Origin: Bisporella sp. PMI_857
Taxonomy: Eukaryota > Ascomycota > Leotiomycetes > Helotiales > Helotiaceae
Assembly: GCA_021307315.1 (NCBI GenBank)
Contig: JAJSPD010000031.1
Coordinates: forward strand, 522,020 to 586,019
Direction of reading: 5' to 3'
Length of the DNA: 64,000 bases
Part shown: in pieces, positions 1 to 12,500 of the stretch
Layout of the letters: the number at the start of each line of letters is the position of its first letter
Numbering within the stretch: position 1 is the stretch's first letter
The notes under the pieces: model-generated
Seen by the model: the letters and a program-made list of their open reading frames with translations, nothing else
The model's database searches: none
What the model was told of the DNA's origin: nothing
Made by a program: the position numbers and the translations under genes

Positions 1-1761
1 ACGGAAGTGAGGGACCAAGGTATCATCACAAATGTTTGTTTCAAGAGGTCTTACAGGACTCTTGTGATAAATGATGGGGGGGGGGGGATTAAGGGCAGGG
101 ACTGTCTCTACGGGAAGAGCTGCTAAGATTTCGGGATCGGGTCTGTTAATCTACTTCCAACGGTACCTGTACTCTGAATGCCAAGAAATTGTAAATCTGT
201 TGGGGGTGAAAACTTCATGGTTCTTTGTTGCAGGACAGCACCTAGCAAGAGGAGGTCATAACCTGCTGATTTCTGTGTTATTGTATCTGACCTTGACACG
301 TGCATTTGTGGCGACAAAGATTTTGCCACGAGCCGACAGTGAGTGCGAAGGCCATTGCGCGGTCTACTCAATGCTTTCCATCTCAGCCTTATTCTTGCCG
401 CTTGGTAAAAGCCAGCGATTGAGAATGAAGTTCGTTGGGTATGATTGGGCTAAAAGACGACCGCCGAGGCCGTGAAAATAATGCTTAAAGACGGGAGAGA
501 AGCCATTCGGAAGTATGGATCTTGGACCTGCGCTGATGCAAGCTGCAGAGCTTGCATTACCTTACCTTACCTTGGTATGGTGCTTAAATATGCGTACACA
601 AATAAGACTTTTGACGGTGGTCTTTTTTGTTGAAATCGATTCGGAAGAAGTGGAGAGCGCGAATTGTGAAGCAACACGATCAATCAGATGGAGGGCATAG
701 CCCTCTTTATCGACGAGGGTAACCAATGGCCAAAATCCAAATCCAACCCAACCTCCCCCCTCCCCCTCACTACAGACGCCGACTATATATAGATTTTATG
801 TACAAGACAAGTAAAGTGTTTGTATGTTAAGCAAAGCAACAAAGGAAGTTCTACATCCTCCAGCTGACTGTGGCGAGCAGAATTAACATATCAATCAAAA
901 TACAAGGGCAGAACGGGGCGTCCTTGGTTGCAGAATAATTAAATGAAAATGAAGGAATGCGCGGACCAGTTGCATGGATGTGAACAGGAGACCTATCGAT
1001 AAGGAGATACACAAGAACAAGTGACAAGCCCTATGCAATCAATGCCTTCCGAGAACCCATCCTACGTCTGCCCTGCGTGGATCAAACACCCAAGCTCACA
1101 TTACTTTGGGGATTTGAAAAATAAAATAAAAAGTACAACGAACCCCTCTTAATCCGGTTTATGAATCAATATACTTGCAAAGAAACACCCCCTCCAAAGA
1201 ATTTGATCTTCCTTTCCTCCCCCCTTGTTAACATATTCCTCGTAGCCCAATTTAGTTACATTATTTGATGGGCAGTGCATATTGATACTGACTTTCCCCC
1301 CCATTATTCTTGTGCGTATTCGTCGTGCTTCCTTCGGCCCTGGGCACCAAGAAGACGTTGTTCCTATTTGGGATTAGCCTGATGACAAGGATCTCCCGCC
1401 TCTCCCCTCATCAGTCTGAAGGCCCTTCTCAAGGGGACCACCACTTGCACCATCTTTGAATAGACAAGCTGCATGAAAAAAAAAGTCGCCGGCGTCCTGC
1501 TGCATTCCTGAGCAATCTCCAGCACTTGATCGAATTCTCTGGTCGGATGACAAAGAGACTCGCGTAATCCACCGGTCGGCTTTCATGATCAACAATACTC
1601 GAGGATCTGCGTGAGCGAACAAACGAGGATTCAATTACCCGCTCTGTCGCCTTTGCCTGTTGGCTTGTGAGAACGAGGAGACTTCCGGCAGACGCTGTTT
1701 TTCAGGTTGTTATTGAAAGGCGGCAATTGTTTGAAGCAGACATCGAGTCGCAAAGTACATC
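1..1761. other. Intergenic region upstream of the BEM1-type gene
   Basis: No supported gene. Open frames here are short and of odd composition. A run of 12 G lies at 76-87. Pyrimidine-rich and AT-rich stretches from about 750 to 1300 would fit untranslated or promoter DNA. The last few hundred bases presumably hold the promoter of the gene starting at 1762. Confidence 0.5.
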
Positions 1762-3724
1762 ATGAAGGCAAGTCCGGCCACAGCACTAACGCGTGAATCC
1801 TCCGCTGACAATGCCCTTCAGGCTCTCCGTCGGTCGATCAAAGGCGAGAAAAATGGCTCCAAACCTCAGCATATATCTATCACGCCGAAATCTGCCGTTG
1901 CGATTGTACCACCTAAAAAGGTATGTTGGCAACTGCCTTACCTATGATTGATTCAGAGTGTATATACTGACTTCATGCTCTAGGTAATTCGCGCACTCTA
2001 TGACTACGACGCACAAAGTACACAAGAGCTTGGATTTTCCAAGGGGGACTTCTTCCATGTGATCGGACGAGAAAATGACAAGGAGTGGTACGAGGCATGT
2101 AATCCATCACTGCCGGACGCTCGGGGTTTGGTACCGGTAGCATATTTCCAGGTATTGGGGAAACAAGAGAGAAACAGTGGTGGATCACCGCAGTCAGCCA
2201 GATTACCAGATCATGATTCTGGGTATTCTGATACGTCGGTGACGTCTATGCAGAATGCTGGTCCACGTATGTCCAAGGCGTCAGAAAAAGGTAGCAGTAT
2301 AATGATATTTGGCGTGGTGGAGCACGATTTTGCGGCGCAACGACCGGACGAGCTCGAGGCTACACATGGCGAGCCTATTATTATCATTGCGCAGTCGAAC
2401 CATGAGTGGGTTGTAGCAAAGCCAATCAAACGACTTGGTGGCCCCGGGTTGATACCCATAAGCCATATTAACATTCTAAATATGTCTACTAAGGAGGTAT
2501 ATGAAGATTCCTTAGATGCTATCCAGCGAGCAGGTATACCAAAGGTAGAGGAGTGGAAGAAGATGGCTGCGGACTACAAGAATAGTAGTATCACTTTGGG
2601 AAAGTTTTCAACGCCAAATTCACAACAGCAGAGCTTGGAACAGGGAATGGGTCGAATGAGCCTACAGCAGGGCCAATCCAATGCCCAAGCATACGTAAGC
2701 AGCAGGACTCTTCTTGTACGCCTCCCACTAATACCAAAAGCAGCAACAGCAGAGACAATCTCAAGACGCGAGAGCACAGCAAGCTCAACAGCCCTATTTC
2801 TCAAAATCCCCTACACAATTATATGCCCCAATTTCTGCTCGAATACCTCGTTACTGTTTTGCAGAAGACAAGTATTGGTTTGTGATTGAAGCTGCGTTGG
2901 AGGACGGAAGACATTGGGAACTTTCGCGATATTATGAAGATTTCTATGACTTCCAGATTGCATTATTGACAGCTTTCCCAGTTGCAGCTGGTAACGAGCC
3001 CAATGAGAAGGGTGTCCTATCAAGGACTCTTCCCTATATGCCTGGACCGGTGAGTTATGTTACCGACGCCATTACAGAAGGCAGACAGCATAACCTGGAC
3101 GAATACGTCAAAAAGCTGCTTACACAACAGCCTCCTCATATCGCGAGATGTGACTTGGTTAAACAGTTTTTCGAGCCACGAGAGGGTGACTATGAAATGG
3201 ACCCGAATGCTGTCAACGAAGAGTATCGACTGTCTGGTGGATCAGGACAGTCTTCCAATGATTCCCCAATAAATGGTGCGTCAAGACAATCGTCTCGTGG
3301 CAATCTAAATGGAATGGGATACTCAGGTTTAACAGCTACTCCAGCACGATCTCCACAAAAGGGTTTTCAGGGCTCTTTGTCAGCTGGCGGTCCTCAAGGA
3401 CCTTCACGACAGAACTCATCCTTGTCACAACCCTCGACCAACTCCTTATCTTCACCTCAGAATGGCCAGCAACAAGCTTCGGCCATGAAGGTTAAAATCT
3501 ACTTCGGTGATGACCTCATTGCGATCCGCGTACCTACCGATATTCAATTCCCACAACTATACGAGAAGATTTGCGAACGTCTGAAAATTCCTCAGGGCGA
3601 GGAGATATCCTTGTCATATAAGGATGAAGCCAGAGACGAGCGGCCGTACCTAATGAGCAATGATGATTTGGATGAGGCTTTGCGGAGAAACGACAAGCTT
3701 ATTATATATGTCGATTACGCTTGA
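1762..3724 (+). CDS. BEM1: Bem1/Scd2-type polarity scaffold (SH3-SH3-PX-PB1)
   Basis: Scaffold protein that in fungi links the Cdc42 exchange factor Cdc24, Cdc42-GTP and PAK kinases at sites of polarised growth. Three exons join cleanly: 1762-1920, 1984-2694, 2741-3724, giving 617 residues. The second intron is only 46 bp (donor GTAAGC, branch CACTAAT); without it the frame breaks just before the PX domain. Visible domains: SH3-1 at about 54-115 (starts VIRALYDYDAQS), SH3-2 at about 160-222 (FGVVEHDFAAQRPDELEA), PX at about 328-445 (YWFVIEAALEDGRHWELSRY), and a C-terminal PB1 domain at about 539-617 (MKVKIYFGDDLIAIRV). Between PX and PB1 is a Ser/Gln-rich low-complexity linker. The order and length match fungal Bem1 orthologues. 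Known biology: the PB1 domain binds the PB1 domain of Cdc24. Confidence 0.93.
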
Positions 3725-4534
3725 TTTTTAGTCGGTTCCAATAGGAGAATTCGTCTAAAGGGAGCAGTTTCTTAGCTGATCATTGTTCCTATGATCAGCT
3801 CGCGTTTGGAGCACCAAACAGAACTTTCGACAACTTTTGACATGATATCCCACATATTCATATTCGTATACTTACACTTCTTAATCTGCTTTGGTGTACA
3901 GAACTTCTGCGAGGTGGTAATGCTGTTTGGACAGGTAAACCACCCTCATTTGAAGTCTTGTGGAGCAGACTTCCCCTTCATCAGAACTTTTATTGGGACA
4001 GGAGAGAAATATAGGAGGGAATCGGCGAAAGGTGTTCAATCTTCATGGCTGTTTGGAAGGATCTTTCATTCTCTGATGGGTGGCATAAGCTTAAAGGACG
4101 ACGGACATACCAATGGGGTTTCTTTTATGTTGGCAGCGATTTGCTATCATTGTTTGCTGGAAAGGAGGACCGGAAGAGCACGACATGGAACGGATATATG
4201 ATACGATTGAGTTGAGACAGGAGGGCAGCGATGAGGAAATTCAAAAGCAACGATCTCTCATGCCTACTTTTCTTGTTCATTGCTGTCTCTCATTTCAAAA
4301 TTCACAAAGTGATGTACTGTACTTCAACCGCCCCTAACATAAGAAGGTATTTTAGCCGGGAAGTCAATTGGGTGATCTGGGCGACAAAGCACGGTTTGCG
4401 AGGTGGTCCGTGTGAAAGTCATTTGGGTCATCCGGCATCCCCTCACCTCCAAACCTCCTCCTTCAATACCCCATATACCCCCGAGTCTCAACCACCCTAT
4501 ATCTCGCCTCCTCCAGACCCTAGAATCTAAAACA
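3725..4534. other. Intergenic: BEM1 3' end and promoter of next gene
   Basis: No supported gene. A 136-codon open frame from 3791 shows no recognisable domain and probably lies in the 3' untranslated region. The last 120 bases are C-rich, as is common just upstream of fungal start codons. Confidence 0.45.
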
Positions 4535-5551
4535 ATGCCTCCTTTACAACTTCGCCAAGAATTCCCAACGCTGAAGGCCTTCAAGGAAGCGCTGCATGCA
4601 TGGGCCATCGAGGACCACTTCGAACCCCGCATCCTGAAGTCCGACACGGGAAGGGTGCGCGTGGGCTGCAAGCGCGACCCTAACTGTCCCTTTGTGATCC
4701 GATGCAATTGGGAGCGCAAGGGCGGACGGGAGCCGTTGGCGCGGGTCACGGTGATGAGGGATAAACATACCTGTTTAAATGGCGTGGAGTGGCTGGCAGC
4801 GGCGGGACATATAGGAGGGGTGATTCCGCAGGCGAATATGGGGAATCATGTAGGTGGTGGGATGAGTAGTATGGGTGGGATGGGGCCGGTGGGGATACAG
4901 CAGGATGAAGAGGGAAATATTGTTGGTGGCGCGAGAGTGCTGGGACCGGTTGAGACGAGGACCAGAGATGGTGTTGGTGGGCAACAGCAGCAACAGATTA
5001 TTCCTGTGCTACCCAAGGTCCAGCGCAATAGCGCTTCACGATTACCGTTCTTGATGGATATCCTGCCGCGGCTTATGAATATAACGAAAGAGACTACTCC
5101 TGTGGAGATCCGGGAGTGTCTGATGCGAGAATATGGCGCAGAAGTACATCTGCAGCAGTGCCGGAGAGCAAAGACGGAGATATTGAAGAAGCAGTCTGGA
5201 GAAGGGAACAATAGAGATATGGGACAGGATATCAATCAGCAACAGCAACCCCAAGATATGCGAACCCAAGATATGCGCGGAGGCCAGGAAATGCATAGCA
5301 TGAATGACGCTCCGAATGATGGTAATCAACAGCTTTTCGGAGATATGAATGCAACGCCTAATCATAGCCCTCATCCATTCACGTTGCACACCGCAACTGG
5401 TGTAGTCACTCCTGTGATGCCCGAAAGGTCGGCTGCTGCGCTGAGGACGGTTGGGGAACCGCCGATCAAGTGTCCCTACTGCATTAATCATAGGTGGATG
5501 AGGAGTATCAAGGATGCCGTGGAGCACATGTCGATGCATGTGGTCGTCTAA
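4535..5551 (+). CDS. MULE/FAR1-like DNA-binding-domain protein with C-terminal zinc-finger-like end
   Basis: Single-exon gene of 338 residues. The ATG at 4535 is chosen for its context (AACAATGCC) and because similarity to a domain begins directly after it; the frame is open 44 codons further upstream. Residues 1-75 resemble the N-terminal DNA-binding domain of Mutator-like transposases and FAR1/FHY3-type proteins: a LKAFKEALHAWAIED helix, then R-V-x-V-G-C-K-R-D-x-x-C-P-F, a CNWERKG strand and a D-K-H-T-C end that could complete a zinc site. The middle is rich in Gly, Met and Gln. The C-terminus has CPYCINHRWMRSIKDAVEHM followed by H, a C2H2-like pattern. There is no transposase catalytic core, so this is either a domesticated transposon fragment or a transcription factor built on the same fold. 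The domain call is from pattern recognition. Confidence 0.6.
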   Translation: MPPLQLRQEFPTLKAFKEALHAWAIEDHFEPRILKSDTGRVRVGCKRDPNCPFVIRCNWERKGGREPLARVTVMRDKHTCLNGVEWLAAAGHIGGVIPQANMGNHVGGGMSSMGGMGPVGIQQDEEGNIVGGARVLGPVETRTRDGVGGQQQQQIIPVLPKVQRNSASRLPFLMDILPRLMNITKETTPVEIRECLMREYGAEVHLQQCRRAKTEILKKQSGEGNNRDMGQDINQQQQPQDMRTQDMRGGQEMHSMNDAPNDGNQQLFGDMNATPNHSPHPFTLHTATGVVTPVMPERSAAALRTVGEPPIKCPYCINHRWMRSIKDAVEHMSMHVVV

Positions 5552-6264
5552 GGCCTATCCGTCATAGACGTGAAGTTCAATATATTTAATGATAAACGAT
5601 AATGATTAGAAGTTGGTAAGGGTTACGTCGACAGAGTAGCATAGTAAGTGTACTGTGCTTGGAAGCTCCTTGAAATGGAAGCAACTAATGTGATATAGCA
5701 TGATCTACAAGGATTTCCTTTCTGCACATTGCAGTACAAAGCAACATGATCGGTTGAATGTTCTAGCATTCTTACCAACCTCAAATTTCTTTCTGTTCTT
5801 GGGCTGTGGGGTCGTCTTTTCTCTACACTAAGCTATACATATGCTTTTCATGGGCGTTTATGGCTATCGTGTCGGAGTTCTAGAAACGTTTGTTCTTCTA
5901 TATTCGCGGAGTGCCCAGCTAACAATCTGACAGGCTACTCAGGAGAGTGGAGGACATGGAGTTCAGGGATTGCAACGGATGTTTTTCACAATACCCCTGC
6001 TTTTATATACCACATTACATTTGTTACTCCAACATGTTCTTACTCTCTGCTCCAAGCGCGCCTTATTTTTATTAGTAACAAACTGCTCAGTATTATTATG
6101 CCTCAACACCGTTTCTTGTATTTTTGTTGTAGCGCTAGTCATACCCGCCGTTTTTTAACGTCTGCCTGATATATCAGTGCCTACGCTTGTTACCAAATAT
6201 CTCATCTGATCTACATTGTCTCACTCCCTCCCCTCCCATAGCACTCCTCTACCATCCAAACACA
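5552..6264. other. Intergenic
   Basis: No supported gene. The last 80 bases before 6265 are strongly C/T-rich (CTCACTCCCTCCCCTCCC), which resembles a fungal core promoter and is part of the reason a small gene is suggested at 6265. Confidence 0.4.
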
Positions 6265-6555
6265 ATGTCTAATGCAGAATCCATGCCATCAACCCCCGCC
6301 AGCGCCGCTCTACTCCCTAGACAAACTTCTGCGCCTTCCACGGGGTCCAGGTAATCTTCCATCATGCCGCAACATCCTAGGCCGACAGGTCACAAATCCA
6401 GGCCTTCCTCCTCCTCCTCCTCCTCCTCCTCCACCCTCCTTGCCGGTTTCCCTGGTGTGTATCTTAATCTCGTCATCTCTCCTCTTGAAGCCCGGGACCT
6501 ACTTGCATTCTTTTCTTGCGTAGTGGTGAATGAAACAGCTCTGGGAATATCTTGA
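6265..6555 (+). CDS. Possible short Ser/Pro-rich protein gene (uncertain)
   Basis: An ATG in good context (CACAATGTC) follows a C/T-rich promoter-like stretch and opens a Ser/Ala/Pro-rich frame (MSNAESMPSTPASAALLPRQ) that stops after 29 codons. Removing GTAATC...CCTAG (about 30 bp, unusually short) keeps the frame and joins it to GHKSRP plus a poly-Ser run encoded by (TCC)n and then STLLAGFP. A second intron from GTGTGT at about 6450 is possible. No family recognised. It could equally be a promoter-proximal open frame without function. Transcript data would settle it. Confidence 0.25.
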
Positions 6556-7271
6556 GCTTGTCTGAGATGCTACCATTCTTAAGACAGCCTTGGGGACGCG
6601 TGGCGTTCTTGGTTCATCTAGTAGCTTTAGTTAAGGTTTAGGTATGTTGATGGATGATTCGGTAGCAAGGGAAAGCGTTTTGCCGTATATTTTTTTTCTT
6701 TTTTATTTCCTTTTTTTCCCCCTCTCCCGCTCTATTCGATTGGTAAGTAACGACTGATGTAGTAAGGCGCTGGTGGTTACGGGTAGGCCGGGAAATCGTG
6801 TAATTAAAGTTCCGTTTAATGAAGGTCATTTGAAAGCGGTGCTAGCAGTTTGAGAGTTGAAGCATTGAATGGTCACGCCATGTTATGTATTACCCTTGCT
6901 ACTGGGAGGACATCCGTTCAGCAAAAATTTTAAGCTTGAAGGTAAGTTGCTAAGAAAAAGAATTGTCTGATAAATATTCATCGAGGGCTGGCGACGTTTC
7001 TATTATCCCGCTTTGGTAACACAGCCTTGGTAGATTCATGGTTATGGGGGTCCCGTTGCTCCTTTCAAAGTCCAGACATACTGTAATCGTAAAGAGTAGA
7101 CTTGGCATTTGACAGCATCTAGAAGATATCATAACTCTCCTCCCTTGATTAACGCTTCTCAGTCTACGGCATCGTTGACGCTTGGCCTTACGTGATACTG
7201 CTATTGGTTCATGTTGCATGTGCACGCTGGTTGATAAGTTCGTTTGTTCATGCTCTAGTGTAACATAACAT
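6556..7271. other. Intergenic
   Basis: No supported gene. It holds a T-rich stretch with short C runs at about 6690-6730. The right part is the 3' flank of the Lyc1-like gene that ends at 7272 on the minus strand. Confidence 0.4.
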
Positions 7272-8543
7272 CTAACACCATCCGTATTTTTCATTGCCGA
7301 CCCACTCGATCTCGTCGACTTTACCGCTGCCGGGGCCGTACCACATGATGCTGGCAATGCTTTCTGATTCCCTGTTTATGCTCTCGTGTTCTAAGCCCGT
7401 TCGCTGTACTAGATCTTGAACATACTCTGTTGGATTCCAGAGCTCCACTCGGTGGCATCTCCACCTACGGTACGGGATTAGTATGCAGCTAAAACGTAAT
7501 CTCGAAAATATAAATAAATTGGCTGAATGGCCGTGACTAAATGAATCGAAAAAGGTGGAAGATACCTACCCTATTGCTTCTGACTGAGCTAGCTCTAATA
7601 TACCCTTTAGAGCCTTGGCATTCTCGTCGGTCAATTTCCCATTCTCGATGACAAGTCGAAGAATATGGAAGGTATTGCCAGAATCTACTTTATCCAGACC
7701 GCCATAGAAAGATCTCGTCCATATCGCCCAGACGCGAGACCCTTCTTCTCCGGCGATGGCACCTTTGATAGTGGGGGAGCGGCCAAAGAGCTTGCTTGTC
7801 ATGAAATCCTCACGCTTGTGATGCCACTGCATTTGATCGTGCTCTGGGAGGAGAGCCACATGGATCTTGCTATCTTTAGCATTCTCTAATGACCTGCGGA
7901 TATATTGCACGTCTAGTTCGCAAAGCGGCTTAATATCCGCAGAGTTTAATGGTTTTGCTGAACTGCTCTTGGTGGAAGACACCGAAGGCTTGAACGCAAT
8001 ATGGCTCGAAGGAAATGGATGCCACCCCTTCTGGGTGTAGAATGTTTTGCCAATATCCGAATAAAGGAAGGAAAACTGGCATTCTTCTCTGCCAGGTATA
8101 TTTGCATCCGTTTGCCAGTGTTGGAGCGCGGGGCCCAACTCTTTCAGCATCCTCCCTGCATAACCCTTCCCTCGGTACTCGGGATTACAATGTACAGATC
8201 CAATTCCATGTGTGATTACCTCCTTCAGAACGCCATCCTTCGTGCGTACGAGCGTACGCTTGCGCAGCGATTCGCAGGACGCGAGAATCGGGCGATTGTC
8301 CTGTGGAAGTGATGAGTCGACGAGAATCCAGTGTGAAACCCCATTGTCCTTAGCAAGAGGTATCTTGGTCAGGTATTCTTCCCGCTCAAGATAGTTCTTA
8401 AGTCCAAGAGCCACGCCCCAATTCTTTGCGGTAAGAGTCCATGTTGCTATTTTCTCGGCGTTCGTAGGGTGGACGAGCCGCAGGGACGAAGAGTTTTGAT
8501 CGGGTAGGGAGTTGGTTGGTGTGGCGGAGCCCTGGATCACCAT
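7272..8543 (-). CDS. Lyc1-like N-acetyltransferase (GNAT fold), copy 1
   Basis: Resembles yeast-type lysine N6-acetyltransferase Lyc1, which acetylates free lysine in lysine catabolism. Two exons, 8543-7570 and 7464-7272, give 388 residues; the donor is GTAGGT and the acceptor CGTAG, and without the join the frame ends at once. Visible: a GNAT acetyl-CoA motif RGKGYAGRM inside the stretch SVHCNPEYRGKGYAGRM, and an N-terminal LVHPTNAEKIATW stretch. The second exon encodes VELWNPT and ends VGNEKYGWC. The same ending (GNEKFGWC) closes the paralogue at 14197-15372, which independently supports the exon join. It is transcribed divergently from the RBR ligase at 9553. The exact substrate is inferred. 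Confidence 0.8.
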
Positions 8544-9552
8544 ATTTTAGTACTTTTCCGTTTGGACAGTCCCAAAGAGTTTCACCTACCATTGTGTTAA
8601 ATATTCCTGTATGAGCGTGTAGTCTGATTATGGTAAGGTTGATGTTGTGTAGCAATGCTTTCTTGCTTGGTCTGGATCCCGTATTTTCCCAGTGCAGCAG
8701 AACCTACCAGTGATTTGTGGTTGGAAATGAAAGAATAGTTGACTTAGAGTCAATAAATAACTACGAGCCTCAAAACTATTTGTTTCCAAAGGCTTTCAGC
8801 AATGAAAGAAAGTAAATGATATAGCGGCGCTTATCTTTATATAGTTGGAAGAAGTGCCTTAATTAGCTTGATATTATGTCCAAACCAAACATCCGAATGA
8901 GGTCAGCCGGTATCAGAAAGGATACTTGACCTTCTGGATATCTTCTAGCGGATGACAGATTCCTTTACCTGGAAGGGTTTGTCTCTCGTAACTGGTATGT
9001 TTTAGACTTGATGATTGCGGTATCTCTGTGTCAAACTCGGATCCACACGGCGCACCTTTCATGCACAAGAGCCGATAGTACCCGCCCGAAATCACTTTAT
9101 GGACTAGTGTATATATCACGTGCTGATTAGATACCTGACCGGCTTGGCGCCTGGGCACGGCCTGGAGCTATTGGCGTCAGGCTGGCTAGAGCCTGATCTG
9201 GATTGTAGACTCCGTGTCTTCCTTTAGCTTACACTTTGCGCTTCAAGACCACCATCAAATTCTAAAGCACGATGGCCCCAGTAATGAATGCTTCAACCTC
9301 ATATTCTGGGCAAAGCCACCCAGTAATGGAATCGTAGGCTAGTGAGCCGACTTGGTAGGTTGTTTTCGTTTATGATTTCACCTTTTTTTGTTCAGTCAAC
9401 AGTTGTGAGTTGCCAACCATTGTGCACCACCGATTAAACCAGTGAATCCTCTTTCCCTCAAATATCGACCAACGCTATCTGTTCGGAATCAAATACAATA
9501 TTACAATTCTATACCTTCATTTGCTGGCTTCCTGCCTGAAATTTTATTTACA
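8544..9552. promoter_or_regulatory. Divergent promoter region, Lyc1-like copy 1 / RBR ligase
   Basis: About 1 kb between the start codons of two divergent genes, so it must hold both promoters. No coding frame is convincing. I see no clear regulatory palindrome. Confidence 0.4.
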
Positions 9553-12500
9553 ATGGGAAATTTTAGTAGTTGCGGTAGTAGAAGCCATAATACACCGGAT
9601 GCTCAACAGGACTTATTACCTCCTGCTCGTGCACGTTCAAATGCATATTCCCTAGCGGGAAACGATAACTCACCAAACTTGTCTTCTCATTTAAGGTCAA
9701 GGTGAGTTATGATTCTACGCCCGAACATCCATACAAGTCTCGAGGATTCTACATAACTTTACTTTGTCACATATCGGTCATATGTCAGTATTAACTTTGG
9801 ATTCTCAGGACACCCCTACTAGAGCCGCAACAACCACTCGACATGGGTCCTCCACCACCTGGAATGGTGAGCCTTTCTGGTTATATTGCAGCTTCTACCC
9901 AGAAACTGCAACTTCTCAATCTAAGAAGTACTAACAGAACATCAGGATCCTGCCGGACTACTGGAGTTTATAGACATATCTGACGATGAACCATCAATAA
10001 TACATACCCCGCATAATCGACCCGCCGTTCCCCCTCAGCCAGCATCGTCACCGATCAGAGCTATTCCCAAACGTATGATGCGTCCTTTGAATGCAGGTCC
10101 TTCAGCACGAGGTAGGGACAACCATATGTCAAAGCAGTCAAAGTTACAGAATGAGTATGAAGCCTTGGAAGATTGGAACGAAGATGGAGATTTCATCCAG
10201 CAAGCGTCTCAAAATGTTGGAAATTTCACTCCCAGTCAAGGCAGTCTGCAAAGACAAATTGCTAAGATGGAGCATGTCAATAATGAATCAAATGCACACA
10301 ACTTTGGTGACCCAGCAGATGAAACTGATGAGCAGGATGATGCACGCAGGGAGCAGTGCATAGATGCTGTTGTCGAATGCTTGCCTGATATCTGTCGCGA
10401 TTTTGTCTACGGGCTTTATCATACAATTTCCAAAGATCAGAACTTTCTGGTTGCTCACATACTGGATCAGCCGGACTACCCCAGAGCACAGGATGTGCAG
10501 AATGCATTAAAGAGAAAAAGGAACCCCGGTCTGATTGATTCTGAGGATGACGAGGAGATTTTGCACAAGTATGAGGCCAAAGGTCGTGTAGCAGGACCGC
10601 AAGCCTATATGTAAGTCACCCTGAGCAATGATTAGGAAGCACCTGCAATGGATGTTCGATCATGACCATTTCTGCTACTTTACTCAAAGACGTTTCTGGT
10701 CTTCCCTGTTGCTTCCTATGAACCTAGCCAGAACACCCATTAAGTGCATAAATTGAACATAGGCTGACAATTACATCAATTGGTCACAGACGTAAAATTT
10801 TAGGTTCAGAATTTCCCCAAATCCCTATGAAATACATCGACGCCTGTCTGAAAACTTCTGGAGGAACACTTTTCTCTGCATACCGTGTACTTGAAGAGGC
10901 AGACAGAACTTTTGAGTAAGTTAATCCCGCCCACTAAGATTGAGCATCAATTTTTGGCACAACCTTGAGGTGGACTCTTCAGCTATTCTACATATGAAAT
11001 ATTTTCCAAATATTAGCTAATGTAGGAACTAGTCCCAATAAACCTACCTATATAAGAATCAAAAGCAGAAAAATAGCCACTGATGAATTTCTTGATGACA
11101 ACTTGGATAATCTCATAGCCAAATCACCTCTCGAGGAGCAAGAAGTTTTACGCGAGTTGCAGGTGTCTCGCCGTGTACGATGGAAAGCTGATGAAAAGCG
11201 TGAAGAGGAACGATTACACATACTGGCTGAGGAAGCAAACTGTGTGCGTGCTCAAGCAGAAGGTGCCATGCGAGACTGTGGTTGTTGTTTCGGCGACTAT
11301 CCACTAAATAGAATGGTCCACTGTGACAATGACGAAGAGTTGCACTTTTTTTGTAGAGACTGCGCACAACGTAATGCCGAAACCGAGATTGGAAACTCTA
11401 GATATGAACTAAAGTGTATGGATACGAGTGGTTGTGTGGCGGGATTCTCAATGGAGCAAAGGTAATTTTCAGTGCTTCACTTTAGCTCATACGCTGACTT
11501 GATAAGATCATTATTTCTTGATGCCAAAACTACTATTGCTCTTGAACGGATACACCAAGAAACCGAGCTGCGAATGGCTGGGATCGAAAACCTAGCTAGC
11601 TGTCCATTTTGCACGTACGCTGCAGAATACCCACCTGTCGAAGTCAACACTGAATTTCGATGCCAGAAGCCTGATTGCAAAAAGGTTTCATGCCGACTCT
11701 GCAATCTTGAGTCCCACGTCCCAAAGAGCTGCGAGGAAAATGCGAAGGAGAACGGTTTATCAGTGCGTCGTCAAATTGAAGAGGCTATGTCTGAGGCTCT
11801 TAGTAAGTTAGCCCCATACGTGAATCAGAGCATGGTGTCTTCATGAATTGCATCGCGCAGCAACAATGCGGGCAAGCATGGCTCTCTTTTTGGAGAAAGC
11901 CCATTAACTTCAAGCTCGTAGTACGGAGATGCAATAAGTGTCAAACTCCTTTCGTCAAAACCGATGGCTGCAATAAGATATCATGTACGGCTAAGTAAGT
12001 AACGTCATTCGCTACATGAACCGAGTTAAATCGTAGCCTCCTATACAGATTCCGTTACTGACGTTTCTACATAGGGGTTGTGGCAATGTGCAATGTTATA
12101 TTTGCTCAGCGAACTGTACCGGTCCGAATGGATATTCTCATTTCAACGATCCTCATAGAGGCGGGAAACCAACCAATTGTCCATTGTTTGACCAGAAAGG
12201 TGTAGAAGTTCGTCACAGCGATGAAGTTGAGAAAGCACAACAGAAAGCTCGTGAGTGATCCTGAAACATAAGTCTCCTGACACTAGGAGTGTTTGGTCGT
12301 TGTCGAGACTGCCATGGCGGAGAGATTATTCTTGATTTGAGTACCATTTCTGACAATTAGTAGGAGCCAAAGTTTTGGCAGAGCATCCAGACGTTACCCA
12401 AGAGGATTTGGATATTAAGTTGTCAGAGAAGGTCCGGGAAGATGAAGAGAAGCGAAAGGCAGCTGCTCCTCATTTAGGGTTTCGCCCCCTTCCTCCCTTT

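Noticed and set aside
71..475. 134-codon open frame on the plus strand
   Set aside because: Begins in a poly-G run, has no domain and odd composition, and no splice partner is visible.
3791..4201. 136-codon open frame after BEM1
   Set aside because: No similarity, no good start context, probably 3' untranslated DNA of BEM1.
5042..5539. 165-codon frame on the minus strand inside the MULE-like gene
   Set aside because: Antisense shadow of a well-supported coding frame.
6410..6440. (TCC)n tract as a mobile or regulatory repeat
   Set aside because: A simple microsatellite; at most it encodes a poly-Ser stretch in the uncertain small gene.
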